In this document: piece by piece, positions 7,591 through 16,195 of the stretch
Layout of the letters: every line of letters begins with the position of its first letter
Numbering within the stretch: position 1 is the first letter of the stretch
Origin: Pseudomonas plecoglossicida NBRC 103162 = DSM 15088
Lineage (GTDB): Bacteria; Pseudomonadota; Gammaproteobacteria; Pseudomonadales; Pseudomonadaceae
Length of the DNA stretch: 64,000 nucleotides
Direction: 5' to 3'
NCBI RefSeq assembly: GCF_000730665.1
Contig: NZ_BBIV01000012.1
Coordinates: 1-64,000 of the forward strand
Position numbers and translations under genes: made by a program
Notes under the pieces: model-generated
The model's input: only the letters and a program-made list of their open reading frames with translations
Told to the model about the DNA's origin: nothing
Database searches by the model: none

Positions 7591-8925
7591 ATGGCCACCT
7601 ACTACGCCGGTGCGGCAGATACAGGCACTGATACTTCGCTCGGCATTCCACGGCGCTATGCCTGGATCGTCTTCGCCCTGACCTTCGGTCTGTTGATTTC
7701 CGACTACATGTCGCGGCAAGTGCTCAATGCCGTGTTCCCCTTGCTCAAGCAGGAGTGGCAGCTCAGCGACAGCCAGCTCGGCCTGCTCAGCGGCATCGTC
7801 GCCCTGATGGTCGGCCTGTTGACCTTCCCCCTTTCATTGCTTGCCGACCGCTTCGGCCGGGTCAAGAGCCTGACCTTCATGGCGGTAATGTGGAGCCTGG
7901 CCACGCTGGGCTGTGCCCTGGCAGAGAACTACCAGGAGATGTTCATCGCCCGCTTCATGGTCGGTGTCGGCGAAGCTGCCTACGGCAGTGTCGGCATCGC
8001 CGTTGTGGTGGCAGTATTCCCGCGCGAGATGCGCGCGACCCTGGCCGGCTCGTTCATGGCCGGTGGCATGTTCGGTTCGGTGCTGGGCATGGCCCTGGGC
8101 GGCGTGATGGCCCAGCACCTGGGCTGGCGCTGGGCGTTCGCCGGCATGGCGTTCTTCGGCCTGGTCCTGGCGCTGCTGTACCCGTTGATCGTGCGCGAAG
8201 CGCGCATCGCCCCCAAGCGCCTGGCCGAAACGGTCGACAAGGCCGCACTCAAGGCGTTGCGTCCACTGCGTACCTTGTATTCCAGCCGTTCGGTCATCTG
8301 CGCCTACATCGGCAGCGGCCTGCAGCTGTTCGTCGGCGGCACGGTGATCGTCTGGTTCCCCAGCTACCTGAACCGCTACTACGCCATGAGCACCGACCGC
8401 GCTGGCGCCGTGGCGGCGATCATCGTGCTGTGCAGCGGCGTGGGCATCATCCTCTGCGGTATGCTCTGCGACCGCCTGGGCCGTAGCCGCCCGGATCGCA
8501 AGATCAGCCTGGCCATCGCCTACTGCCTGGGCAGCTGTGTGCTGCTGTCGATTGCCTTCGCCTTGCCGCCGGGGCTGGCGCAACTGGTGCTGATCTGCCT
8601 GGGCATGATGATTGCCGCCGGTACCAATGGCCCGTCCAGCGCCATGGTCGCCAACCTGACCCACTACACGGTGCATGGCACCGCGTTCGCCACCCTGACC
8701 TTGAGCAACAACCTGCTGGGGCTTGCCACCGGCCCGTTGATCACCGGCAAGGTATCCGACCTGATCGGCCTGCAGTCGGCATTCCAGCTGGTGCCGCTGA
8801 TCAGCATCGCTGCCGCCGCGGTGTTCTTCTATGCCAAGCGTTATTACCACTCGGACATGGCGCGCCTGAAAGCCGGTGAAACCGTCCAGGCGCCTGTCCA
8901 GCCTGTACTGGAGGCTCGCTCGTGA
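7591..8925 (+). CDS. MFS transporter
   Basis: A 444-residue major-facilitator protein with about 12 hydrophobic segments, the motif-A loop LADRFGRVKS after the second segment and a shorter repeat (CDRLGRSRP) after the eighth. It fits an anion:cation symporter-like importer of an organic acid. A good GAGGAGG ribosome-binding site precedes the ATG. It is separated from the BKACE gene by a REP pair but belongs to the same direction of transcription, and it overlaps the DsbA-like gene by 4 bases. The first ~36 codons of a paralogue remain at 26305. Confidence 0.9.
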   Translation: MATYYAGAADTGTDTSLGIPRRYAWIVFALTFGLLISDYMSRQVLNAVFPLLKQEWQLSDSQLGLLSGIVALMVGLLTFPLSLLADRFGRVKSLTFMAVMWSLATLGCALAENYQEMFIARFMVGVGEAAYGSVGIAVVVAVFPREMRATLAGSFMAGGMFGSVLGMALGGVMAQHLGWRWAFAGMAFFGLVLALLYPLIVREARIAPKRLAETVDKAALKALRPLRTLYSSRSVICAYIGSGLQLFVGGTVIVWFPSYLNRYYAMSTDRAGAVAAIIVLCSGVGIILCGMLCDRLGRSRPDRKISLAIAYCLGSCVLLSIAFALPPGLAQLVLICLGMMIAAGTNGPSSAMVANLTHYTVHGTAFATLTLSNNLLGLATGPLITGKVSDLIGLQSAFQLVPLISIAAAAVFFYAKRYYHSDMARLKAGETVQAPVQPVLEARS

Positions 8926-9584
8926 AGCGTTCGTTGTCGATTGATGTGTACTTCGATTTCATCTGCCCATGGTGCCTGATCGGCCGGCGGCAACTGCAGC
9001 GCGCCCTGGCGTATTTCCAGGCGGCCGAGCCCGAGGTCGAGATCGACGTGGCCTGGCAGGGTGTGCAACTGCTGTCGGAAATGCCTGTCGAGGGCCAGCC
9101 CTTCGCCGAGTTCTACCGTCGTCGCCTGGGCAGCGAACAGATGGTGCTGCAACGCCAGGCCCAGGTGCGCGAGGCGGCCGCCATGGTCGGTGAGCAGATC
9201 GACTTCAGTCGGATCTTGCGCATGCCCAACACCGCCGATGCCCATCGCCTGTTCATGCATGCCAGCGAGCTGGGCAACGCGCAGCAGGTCGAGGCACTGC
9301 TGGAGCGGTTGCTGGCGGCCTATTTCCACCGCAGCGAAGATCTGGGCGATCGCGACACGCTGCTGCGCATCGCCGAGGAATGCGGTTTCGCGCCGGACAC
9401 CCTGGCCGGCAGCTTGCGTGGCGATGGCTTGCCGTTCGCCAGCGCCAGCGCCGAGGCCGCCGGCCGTGGCGTGCCGTGCTTCGTCTTCGACGATCGTTTG
9501 CAGGTGGTCGGTGCCCAGCCGGTGGAGGCCTTGCTGGAGGCCATGCACATGGCCGTGGCCCGTTCGGCGGGGGCAGTGCAATGA
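8922..9584 (+). CDS. DsbA/FrnE-family thioredoxin-fold oxidoreductase
   Basis: A 220-residue cytoplasmic DsbA-family protein with the active site CPWC at residues 15-18 right after the first strand, the arrangement of FrnE-type and 2-hydroxychromene-carboxylate-isomerase-like proteins. There is no signal peptide. The GTG start at 8922 overlaps the MFS stop (GTGA), and its own stop overlaps the Rieske gene (ATGA), so the three genes are coupled. It may act as a thiol-disulfide or glutathione-type enzyme on a pathway intermediate. This is inference. Confidence 0.85.
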   Translation: MKRSLSIDVYFDFICPWCLIGRRQLQRALAYFQAAEPEVEIDVAWQGVQLLSEMPVEGQPFAEFYRRRLGSEQMVLQRQAQVREAAAMVGEQIDFSRILRMPNTADAHRLFMHASELGNAQQVEALLERLLAAYFHRSEDLGDRDTLLRIAEECGFAPDTLAGSLRGDGLPFASASAEAAGRGVPCFVFDDRLQVVGAQPVEALLEAMHMAVARSAGAVQ

Positions 9585-9907
9585 CATTACGCATCGAAGT
9601 GCCTGCGCAGCGGGTGCCCGGCGTCGGTGAGCGCTGCCTGATCGAAGGCGAGGGCAAAAGCGTGGCGCTGTTCAACGTCGGCGGCCGTCTGCTGGCGATT
9701 GAAGACAGCTGCCCGCACCAGGGGTCTTCGCTGTGCACCGGCAAGCTCGAAGGCGCCGTGATCCAGTGCATGGCCCACGGCCTGCGCTTCGACCTGACCA
9801 GCGGCTACCTGCTCAATTCCAAGGCGCTGAAGGTTGCCAACTACCCGGTGGAAGTCGAGGGCGACCGGGTGTTCATCGTCCTGGCCGAGGAGGAGGCGCT
9901 GTCATGA
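9581..9907 (+). CDS. Rieske [2Fe-2S] ferredoxin-like protein
   Basis: A 108-residue Rieske domain. The cluster ligands are C44 and H46 in CPHQG, and C63 and H66 in CMAHG. No other domain is present, so it is a ferredoxin-type electron carrier rather than an oxygenase subunit. The ATG at 9581 overlaps the previous stop and gives the normal size. No Rieske oxygenase or ferredoxin reductase lies in the window, so its partner is unknown. Confidence 0.9.
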   Translation: MTLRIEVPAQRVPGVGERCLIEGEGKSVALFNVGGRLLAIEDSCPHQGSSLCTGKLEGAVIQCMAHGLRFDLTSGYLLNSKALKVANYPVEVEGDRVFIVLAEEEALS

Positions 9908-10914
9908 GCACGCTTGCACTTACCCAGGTCAACAACCGCGTCCGTGAACTGGCGCCCGGGCTGGTCGTCAGCCTGATGGCCGCTGGCGCGGCGAGTTTCC
10001 TGGCCGAGCACTACGGCGCGCCGGTGATGCTGTTTGCCCTGTTGCTGGGGCTGGCGCTGAACTTCCTGTCCTCCGAGGGCAAGTGCAAGGCCGGCATCGA
10101 GTTCACCGCGCGCACCGTGCTGCGCCTGGGCGTCGCCTTGCTCGGCATGCGCATCACCCTGGAGCAGATGGCCGGGCTTGGCTGGAAGGTGGTGGCGCTG
10201 GTGGTGATCCTGGTGGTGGTGACCATCGGCGTGTCGATGATCGCGGCCAAGGCCATGGGCTTCCAGCGCCTGTTCGGCATGCTCACCGGTGGCGCCACGG
10301 CAATCTGCGGCGCCTCGGCGGCGCTGGCGCTGGCCGCGGCGCTGCCCAACCACCCGCAGAAGGAAAAGGCCACGCTGTTCACCGTGATCGGGGTGTCGGC
10401 CTTGTCGACCCTGGCGATGATCCTCTACCCGATGATCGCCAATGCCTTGGGCCTGTCGCCGCAGGCTGCCGGGATATTCCTTGGCGCCACCATCCATGAT
10501 GTGGCCCAGGTGGTGGGGGCGGGCTACAGCATGTCCACCGAAACCGGCGATACCGCCACGGTGGTCAAGCTCATGCGCGTGGCCATGTTGGTGCCGGTGA
10601 TCGTCGTTGCGGCCATGATCGCGCGTCGCCAGGGCACTGACACGGCAGGCAAGCGCCCGCCATTGCTGCCGTGGTTCGCGGTCGGCTTCCTGATCCTGGC
10701 GTGTGTCAACAGCACCGGCTGGGTGCCGACGGTCGTGCAGGGCGGGATCAACGAGCTGTCGCGCTGGTGCCTGGTGGTGTCGATTGCCGCCTTGGGCATG
10801 AAGACCCAGCTCAAGGAGCTGGCTTCGGTGGGCATCAAGCCGATCCTGCTGATGGTGGGTGAAACGGTGTTCCTGGTGGCGCTGGTGCTGGTCGTGATGC
10901 GCGTGGGGCTGTAA
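9904..10914 (+). CDS. YeiH/UPF0324 family membrane permease
   Basis: A 336-residue integral membrane protein with about ten hydrophobic segments and the family hallmarks GGATAICGASAALA and GATIHDVAQVVGAGY. The family is annotated as putative sulfate or sulfite exporters. The ATG at 9904 overlaps the Rieske stop (ATGA) and is preceded by GGAGG. If the operon's dioxygenase releases sulfite or sulfate, an exporter of this kind would fit; that link is only inference. It ends 15 bases from the convergent AraC gene. Confidence 0.85.
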   Translation: MSTLALTQVNNRVRELAPGLVVSLMAAGAASFLAEHYGAPVMLFALLLGLALNFLSSEGKCKAGIEFTARTVLRLGVALLGMRITLEQMAGLGWKVVALVVILVVVTIGVSMIAAKAMGFQRLFGMLTGGATAICGASAALALAAALPNHPQKEKATLFTVIGVSALSTLAMILYPMIANALGLSPQAAGIFLGATIHDVAQVVGAGYSMSTETGDTATVVKLMRVAMLVPVIVVAAMIARRQGTDTAGKRPPLLPWFAVGFLILACVNSTGWVPTVVQGGINELSRWCLVVSIAALGMKTQLKELASVGIKPILLMVGETVFLVALVLVVMRVGL

Positions 10915-10928
10915 CCAGCCCCAGGCCT

Positions 10929-11999
10929 TCAGCGTGCGCCGGTCGGCCCCTGGCCGGTGCTGCGGCTGCGCTTGGTCGGCGTGTCCAGCTCATGCTGCGC
11001 ACGCCAGCTGGCCGGCGGTTGGCCGAACTGGCTGATGAACCAGCGGGTGAACGAGCTGTGCATGGAATAGCCGAGCATGTCGGCAATGCGCCCCAGCGAA
11101 TAGCCGGGGCTTTCCAGGTAACGCACCACCAGGTCGCGGCGCACGCCGTTGACCAGCTCGCTGAAGGTGGCACCTTCTTCTTCCAGGCGGCGCTGCAAGG
11201 TGCGCACGTTCATGCCCTGGGTCTGGGCGATGTGCTCGATGGTGGCGCGGCCCATGGGCATCAGCAGGAAGATCGCCTTGCGCACTTCCAGCGTCAGTGA
11301 CGGCAGGTTTTCATCCTGCAGCAACCCCACATAACGCTGCGCCAGCCGCGCCATGCCTTCGTTGGCCTGGGGGTTGGTGGTGTCGAGGTCGGACGCCGAG
11401 CAGACGATGCCGTTGAAGTCGCTGTTGAACTCCAGCTTGCAGCCGAAGATGCGCCGATGGATGGCCAGGTCGCTGGGCGCTGCGTGGGTGAAGTTGGCGC
11501 TGATCGGGTGCCAGTGCGGGCCGAGCAGCGCCGAGCAGAAGCGGTGCATCACGCCAATGGCCAGTTCGATGGCCTGGCGGCTGTGCATCGGCTGATCGGT
11601 GATGACTTCCTCGCGGATGATCACCGTCTTGCCGATCTCCTCGACATGGATGGCCAGGGCGTTGTTGAGCAGGTGGCGGTACTGCACGATCACCTGCAAG
11701 GCGTCGCGCAATGAATGCTGGTGGCTGATCAGCAAGCTGACTTCGCCGAAATCCGACAGCTGGCGCAGCTCGGCCATGCGCAGGCCGAAGGCTTCGCAGC
11801 CGCTCAGCCGCGCAGACTCTTCCAGCACACTGATGGCAGCGGCGACAGGGATGCGTTGGTCCGGGGTTTCCAGCAAGGAAGCGCTGAGGCCGGCCTGGGC
11901 CAGCAGGCCATGGCCGTTAAGGCCTAGATGGCGGGCAACTTCCAGGTAATTGGTCAGGGTCGCGGCACGGGCGAGCACGGTCATCTTGTTATTTTCCAC
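10929..11999 (-). CDS. AraC-family regulator with Arabinose_bd (PF12625-type) N-domain
   Basis: A 356-residue regulator: an N-terminal ligand domain of about 200 residues and a C-terminal double helix-turn-helix (about 245-335), with motifs MNVRTLQRRLEEEG and HSSFTRWFISQFGQPP. The start could also be the methionine at residue 6 (MTVLARAA), which aligns better with the paralogue at 26429. It is divergent from the hydrolase/DUF1302 operon, and operator site B (12116-12156) lies in the 230-base gap, so it probably activates that operon and, through shared sites, others nearby. Confidence 0.9.
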   Translation of the reverse strand: MENNKMTVLARAATLTNYLEVARHLGLNGHGLLAQAGLSASLLETPDQRIPVAAAISVLEESARLSGCEAFGLRMAELRQLSDFGEVSLLISHQHSLRDALQVIVQYRHLLNNALAIHVEEIGKTVIIREEVITDQPMHSRQAIELAIGVMHRFCSALLGPHWHPISANFTHAAPSDLAIHRRIFGCKLEFNSDFNGIVCSASDLDTTNPQANEGMARLAQRYVGLLQDENLPSLTLEVRKAIFLLMPMGRATIEHIAQTQGMNVRTLQRRLEEEGATFSELVNGVRRDLVVRYLESPGYSLGRIADMLGYSMHSSFTRWFISQFGQPPASWRAQHELDTPTKRSRSTGQGPTGAR

Positions 12000-12115
12000 G
12001 TGATCTTGATGAGCATCCCGCTGCGCTGGCGGGTATTCACTTATAGCGCTTGTGTCATCAGATGCAAAGCCATTTCCGCGTGCCAGGCACCGGTGGGCGG
12101 CGTGGGGAAACGTGT

Positions 12116-12156
12116 GTCATCAACTGAAAAGTCCGTGACGCGCAATGTAAAGCGCC
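12116..12156 (+). promoter_or_regulatory. AraC-type direct-repeat operator (site B)
   Basis: Half-sites GTCATCAA (12116) and the GTGAC that begins at 12135 correspond position by position to site A; positions 0-14 are identical except one base. It ends 74 bases before the hydrolase GTG start and lies in the divergent region next to the AraC gene. Confidence 0.6.
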
Positions 12157-12229
12157 TGGCAGGGCGACTCATTACTCTGGCCCCAAGCCATCGGCAATCG
12201 ACCGAGTCAACAAGAACAAGGGCCCTGAC

Positions 12230-12796
12230 GTGGAAAAACTGCAAACCACCGCAACCGTGCTGATCGTGCCCGGCTTGCGCGACCATGTACCCGAGCACTG
12301 GCAAACCCTGTTGCAAGCACGCCTGGAAAAGGTCCGCTCGGTACCGCCGCTGGAAACCGACAAGCTCAGCTGCAGCGCACGCGTCGAAGCGATCGAGCGC
12401 GAGCTGGCCAGCATCGAAGGGCCGGTGATCCTGGTCGCCCACAGCGCCGGGGTACTGATGGTGGCCCACTGGGCCGCACGTTACCAGCGCCAGATCAAGG
12501 GCGCCTTGCTGGCCGCCCCGCCAGACCTGGACACCGACTGGCCGCAAGGCTACCCCACCCCCGACACCCTGCGCGGCAATGGCTGGGCCCCGCTGCCCAA
12601 CGGCCGCCTGCCGTTCCCGAGCCTGGTAGCCGCCAGCAGCAACGACCACCTGGCCAGCTTCGAAGCGGTCGCCCGCATGGCCGACCAGTGGGGCGGCGAG
12701 CTCGTCGAGCTGGGTGCCGTCGGCCACCTCAATCCGGCCTCGGGTTTCGGCCCATGGGCAAAAGCCGAGGAGCTCATCCAGCAGCTCGATCGTTAA
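12230..12796 (+). CDS. RBBP9/YdeN-type alpha/beta hydrolase
   Basis: A 188-residue small serine hydrolase. The nucleophile is S72 in AHSAGV; the likely acid is in SSNDHLAS and the histidine in GAVGHLNPASGFG, all in the usual order. The start is a GTG at 12230. It is the first gene of the operon running to the acyl-CoA ligase at 21519. An esterase acting on the imported substrate would fit, but proteins of this family are also found without a known metabolic role. Confidence 0.85.
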   Translation: MEKLQTTATVLIVPGLRDHVPEHWQTLLQARLEKVRSVPPLETDKLSCSARVEAIERELASIEGPVILVAHSAGVLMVAHWAARYQRQIKGALLAAPPDLDTDWPQGYPTPDTLRGNGWAPLPNGRLPFPSLVAASSNDHLASFEAVARMADQWGGELVELGAVGHLNPASGFGPWAKAEELIQQLDR

Positions 12797-12872
12797 GCAC
12801 CAAGCGCATTACCAGGGTAGGCCAGCGCCCGATCATTGCTGGCACCTTGTACATCCCAAGCAGAGATATCGC

Positions 12873-14738
12873 ATGAACAAAAATAAGAACGTTCTCTTCT
12901 GCCTTCACCGCCGCAACCTGATGGTCACGCTGTTGGCCGTCTCCGGGGTGCCGGCTGCTCAGGCATTCCAGCTCGACCTTTCCAATCCCGACTGGAACGT
13001 GCGCTTCGACAACACCGCCAAGGTCAGCTATGGCCAGCGCGTCGAAGGCGAGAATTCCAAGATCGCCAACACCGCCAACCTCAACGACGGTGACAAGAAC
13101 TTCAGCGTCGGCAGCGCGGTGACCCAGCGCCTGGACCTGCTGACCGAACTGGACATCGTCTACAAGGACACCATGGGGGCACGCGTCAGTGCCGCCAGCT
13201 GGTACGACCACGCCTACGACGACGTGGGTTCAAACTCCAACCCGTTCCCAGGCCAGGCAGGCAATGCCGGCAACCTGGTCCTGGCGCGCCCGGTCGGCGC
13301 TCTGCCAGCGGGCACCGTGCTGCAGGGTGGCCCGTCCAAGCGTCACGGCCTGAGCAACTACAGCGACCGCTACTACAACGGCCCGTCGGGCGAGTTCCTC
13401 GATGCCTTCGTGTTCTACAACACCGAGATCGGCGACGAATCGATGTTGAGCGGCAAGCTCGGCTGGCACTCGGTGTACTGGGGCGAGACCCTGTTCAACG
13501 CCGCCAACGGCATCAACTATGGCCAGTCGGCACTGGACCTGGCCAAGCTGTACAACGTGCCCGGCACCGAAACCAAGGAACTGTTCCTGCCGCGCAAGCA
13601 GCTGTCTTTGAGCTACACGATCAACCCCGAGCTGACCCTGGCGGCCCAGTACTTCCTCGAGTTCGAGAATTCGCGCTTGCCTGAAGGGGGCACCTACATG
13701 GGCGCCTACGACATGCTCGGCGACGGCGGCGACATCTTCTGGCTGCCGGTGCCCAACGCGGTCGGCGGTGCCGGTGCCTTCTACGGTGCACCTCGCGGGC
13801 ATGACATCCGCCCACACAATTCCGGCGACTTCGGCGTGATGGCCAAGTGGAGCCCGGAATGGCTCGACGGCACCCTGGGCTTCTACTACCGCAACACCTC
13901 CGACCCGACCCCGGCGGTGCTGATCAACGCCCCGAACCTGCACACCGGCAGCCTGGCCAATACCACCTACATGACGGCCTACGGCGACGACATCGACATC
14001 TATGGCATCAGCCTGTCGAAGAGCGTCGGCCCGGTCAGCGTGGGGCTGGACGTCAACTACCGCGAAAACATGCCGCTGATCAGCAACTTCACCACCATCA
14101 ACGGCCCGCTGTACGAGGCCCTGGCCGGTACCGCCGGCGGTACCAACCTGATCGGCGAAGTGCCGGGCCATGGCGAAACCGGCCTGGCCCGCGGCAAGAC
14201 CTTCCATGTGGTGCTCAACGGCCTGGTCAACTTCGGTGCCACGCCGCTGTGGAACGCCTCGTCGCTGGCCGTCGAAGGCGCCATGACCCACCTGGTCAGC
14301 GTCGACGAGGGCGAGCAGACCTTCAAGGGCGACTCCACCTATGAAGGCGTCGACAAGGTCACCACCAACGCCTACACCCTGGCGGTGAACTTCACCCCGA
14401 CCTGGTTCCAGGCGTTGCCTGGGGTCGATATCACCATGCCGCTGTCCTACAACGTCGGCCTGAAGGGCAACTCGGCCATCCAGCTGGGCGGCAACGAAGA
14501 CTCTGGCAGTTACTCGATCGGCATCGCCGCCGACGTGTACCAGAAATACAAGTTCGACCTGAAGTACGTCGATTCCTTTGGCAAGTTCGATACCTGCGAG
14601 ACCGGTACCGACAACAACACCCCGGGTGCCAACGGGCGCTACCAGTGCATCCCCGGGCAAATCACCTCGCAGGCCGGCCTCGCGCCCCTGCTGAAGGACC
14701 GCGGCATGCTCACCGCCTCCTTCAAGACCACCTTCTGA
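12873..14738 (+). CDS. DUF1302 outer-membrane protein
   Basis: A 621-residue exported protein. The ATG at 12873 gives a signal peptide (LHRRNLMVTLLAVSGVPAAQA, cleavage near residue 31) followed by alternating beta-strand segments and a C-terminal phenylalanine, as in outer-membrane beta-barrels. DUF1302 proteins are almost always encoded next to DUF1329 genes in clusters for steroids, terpenoids, aromatic esters and other hydrophobic compounds. It probably forms a porin-like route for the substrate. The exact substrate is unknown. Confidence 0.9.
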   Translation: MNKNKNVLFCLHRRNLMVTLLAVSGVPAAQAFQLDLSNPDWNVRFDNTAKVSYGQRVEGENSKIANTANLNDGDKNFSVGSAVTQRLDLLTELDIVYKDTMGARVSAASWYDHAYDDVGSNSNPFPGQAGNAGNLVLARPVGALPAGTVLQGGPSKRHGLSNYSDRYYNGPSGEFLDAFVFYNTEIGDESMLSGKLGWHSVYWGETLFNAANGINYGQSALDLAKLYNVPGTETKELFLPRKQLSLSYTINPELTLAAQYFLEFENSRLPEGGTYMGAYDMLGDGGDIFWLPVPNAVGGAGAFYGAPRGHDIRPHNSGDFGVMAKWSPEWLDGTLGFYYRNTSDPTPAVLINAPNLHTGSLANTTYMTAYGDDIDIYGISLSKSVGPVSVGLDVNYRENMPLISNFTTINGPLYEALAGTAGGTNLIGEVPGHGETGLARGKTFHVVLNGLVNFGATPLWNASSLAVEGAMTHLVSVDEGEQTFKGDSTYEGVDKVTTNAYTLAVNFTPTWFQALPGVDITMPLSYNVGLKGNSAIQLGGNEDSGSYSIGIAADVYQKYKFDLKYVDSFGKFDTCETGTDNNTPGANGRYQCIPGQITSQAGLAPLLKDRGMLTASFKTTF

Positions 14739-14771
14739 AAGCTCCAGTACAACAACAAGCGGAGAAAAGCG

Positions 14772-16130
14772 ATGAAGTATCTCAATAGCCTGCTGTCGGC
14801 CTCCATTGCGCTCGTCATCGCAGGTGCGGCCCACGCGGCCGCCCCGGCCCAGGAAGTTGCCCGACTGGGCAAGGACTTGACCATGGTAGGTGCTGACAAG
14901 GCGGCTAACGCCGACGGCTCGATCCCGGCCTACCAGGGCGGCCTGAACACCCCGCCTGCCGACTTCAAGCCGGGCGACACCATGCGTCCTGATCCCTACG
15001 CAGCGGAAAAACCGCTGCTGGTGATCGACGGCAAGAACATCGACAAGTACAAGGACCAGCTGACCGCCACGACCGTGGAACTGGCCAAGCGTTTCCCGAC
15101 CTTCCACATCGACGTCTACCCGAGCCACCGCAGCGCCGCGCTGCCCAAGGACTTGCTCGACAACACCCTGAAGAACGCCGCCAACGCCAAGTCGCTGGAA
15201 AACGGCCTGGCCATCGAGAACGTCCTGCCGGGCGTGCCGTTCCCGATCCCGCAGTCGGGCGCCGAGGCCATGTGGAACCACCTGCTGCGCTACCAGGGCG
15301 TGGCGCAGAAGGCCAAGTACGACTCCTGGAACGTCGACTCCGCCGGCGTCGCGGCTTTGGCCACCACGGGCCTGGCCTACAACGCCTACCCGATCTACGA
15401 AGACCTGAACAAGGTCATCGAGCCCAAGGACATCTACTTCCAGACCAAGCTGTACTTCGAAGGCCCGGCCCGCCGCGCCGGCGAATCGATGATGCTCAAG
15501 GACGCCGCCAACCCGCTGGTGCAAGAGCGCCGCGCCTGGCAGTACCTGCCAGGTCAGCGCCGCGTGAAACTGGCACCTAACCTGGCCTACGACACGCCGA
15601 ACCCTGGTACCGCAGGCTCGGGTACCTTCGATGACGTGTACGTGTTCAACGGTGCGCTGGACCGCTACGACTGGACCCTGGTCGGCAAGAAGGAAATGTA
15701 CGTGCCGTACAACACCTACAAGCTGACCTACATCCACGACCCGAAGACCCTGACCACGCCGAACCACCTGTCGCCTGACCAGGTGCGCTGGGAGAAGCAC
15801 CGCGTCTGGGTAGTGGAAGGCACGCTCAAGGGCAATGCTCGCCACATCTATGCCAAGCGCCGCTTCTACCTCGACGAGGACAGCTGGTTCGCTCTGGCCT
15901 CCGACCAGTACGACGCCCGTGGCCAGCTGTATCGCGGTTCGTTCAGCTTCTTCACCCAGAGCTACGACAAGCAGATCCCCAACAACAACCCGCATGTGGT
16001 CTACGACCTGGTCGGTGGTACCTACAACGTCAACGGCCTGATCGGCCCGCATGGCGGCATCGAGTACATCGCCCCTCTGTCCAAGGCGCAGTGGTCGCCG
16101 GAAGCCCTGGCGGGCGCCGGTATTCGCTGA
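14772..16130 (+). CDS. DUF1329 periplasmic protein (LolB/outer-membrane lipoprotein-sorting-like fold)
   Basis: A 452-residue exported protein with a signal peptide ending near AAHAA (about residue 25). The conserved block VRWEKHRVWVVEGTLK and KRRFYLDEDSW identifies DUF1329. It follows the DUF1302 gene by 33 bases and precedes the BNR-repeat gene, the standard order. It may bind hydrophobic substrate in the periplasm. A broken piece of a second DUF1329 gene lies at 57416-57603. Confidence 0.9.
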   Translation: MKYLNSLLSASIALVIAGAAHAAAPAQEVARLGKDLTMVGADKAANADGSIPAYQGGLNTPPADFKPGDTMRPDPYAAEKPLLVIDGKNIDKYKDQLTATTVELAKRFPTFHIDVYPSHRSAALPKDLLDNTLKNAANAKSLENGLAIENVLPGVPFPIPQSGAEAMWNHLLRYQGVAQKAKYDSWNVDSAGVAALATTGLAYNAYPIYEDLNKVIEPKDIYFQTKLYFEGPARRAGESMMLKDAANPLVQERRAWQYLPGQRRVKLAPNLAYDTPNPGTAGSGTFDDVYVFNGALDRYDWTLVGKKEMYVPYNTYKLTYIHDPKTLTTPNHLSPDQVRWEKHRVWVVEGTLKGNARHIYAKRRFYLDEDSWFALASDQYDARGQLYRGSFSFFTQSYDKQIPNNNPHVVYDLVGGTYNVNGLIGPHGGIEYIAPLSKAQWSPEALAGAGIR

Positions 16131-16144
16131 ACCCGACGGATCAG

Positions 16145-16177
16145 CCTGCCGGCAGCCCTTCGATGGCCGCCGGCAGG
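16145..16177 (+). terminator. hairpin between DUF1329 and BNR genes
   Basis: Arms CCTGCCGGC (16145-16153) and GCCGGCAGG (16169-16177) pair perfectly around a 15-base loop. No U-run follows, so it is more likely an mRNA stabiliser or attenuator inside the operon than a full terminator. Confidence 0.4.
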
Positions 16178-16195
16178 TCTTGCAGAGGATGTGGC

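Noticed and set aside
5468..7651. Open frame of about 727 codons on the minus strand
   Set aside because: Antisense shadow of the dioxygenase and BKACE genes and it runs through a REP pair.
12150..12170. TGGCAGGGCGACTCATT as a second sigma-54 promoter
   Set aside because: The -12 GC is missing at the required distance.
13230..16052. Open frame of about 940 codons on the minus strand
   Set aside because: Antisense shadow of the DUF1302 and DUF1329 genes; both plus-strand genes have signal peptides and known domains.
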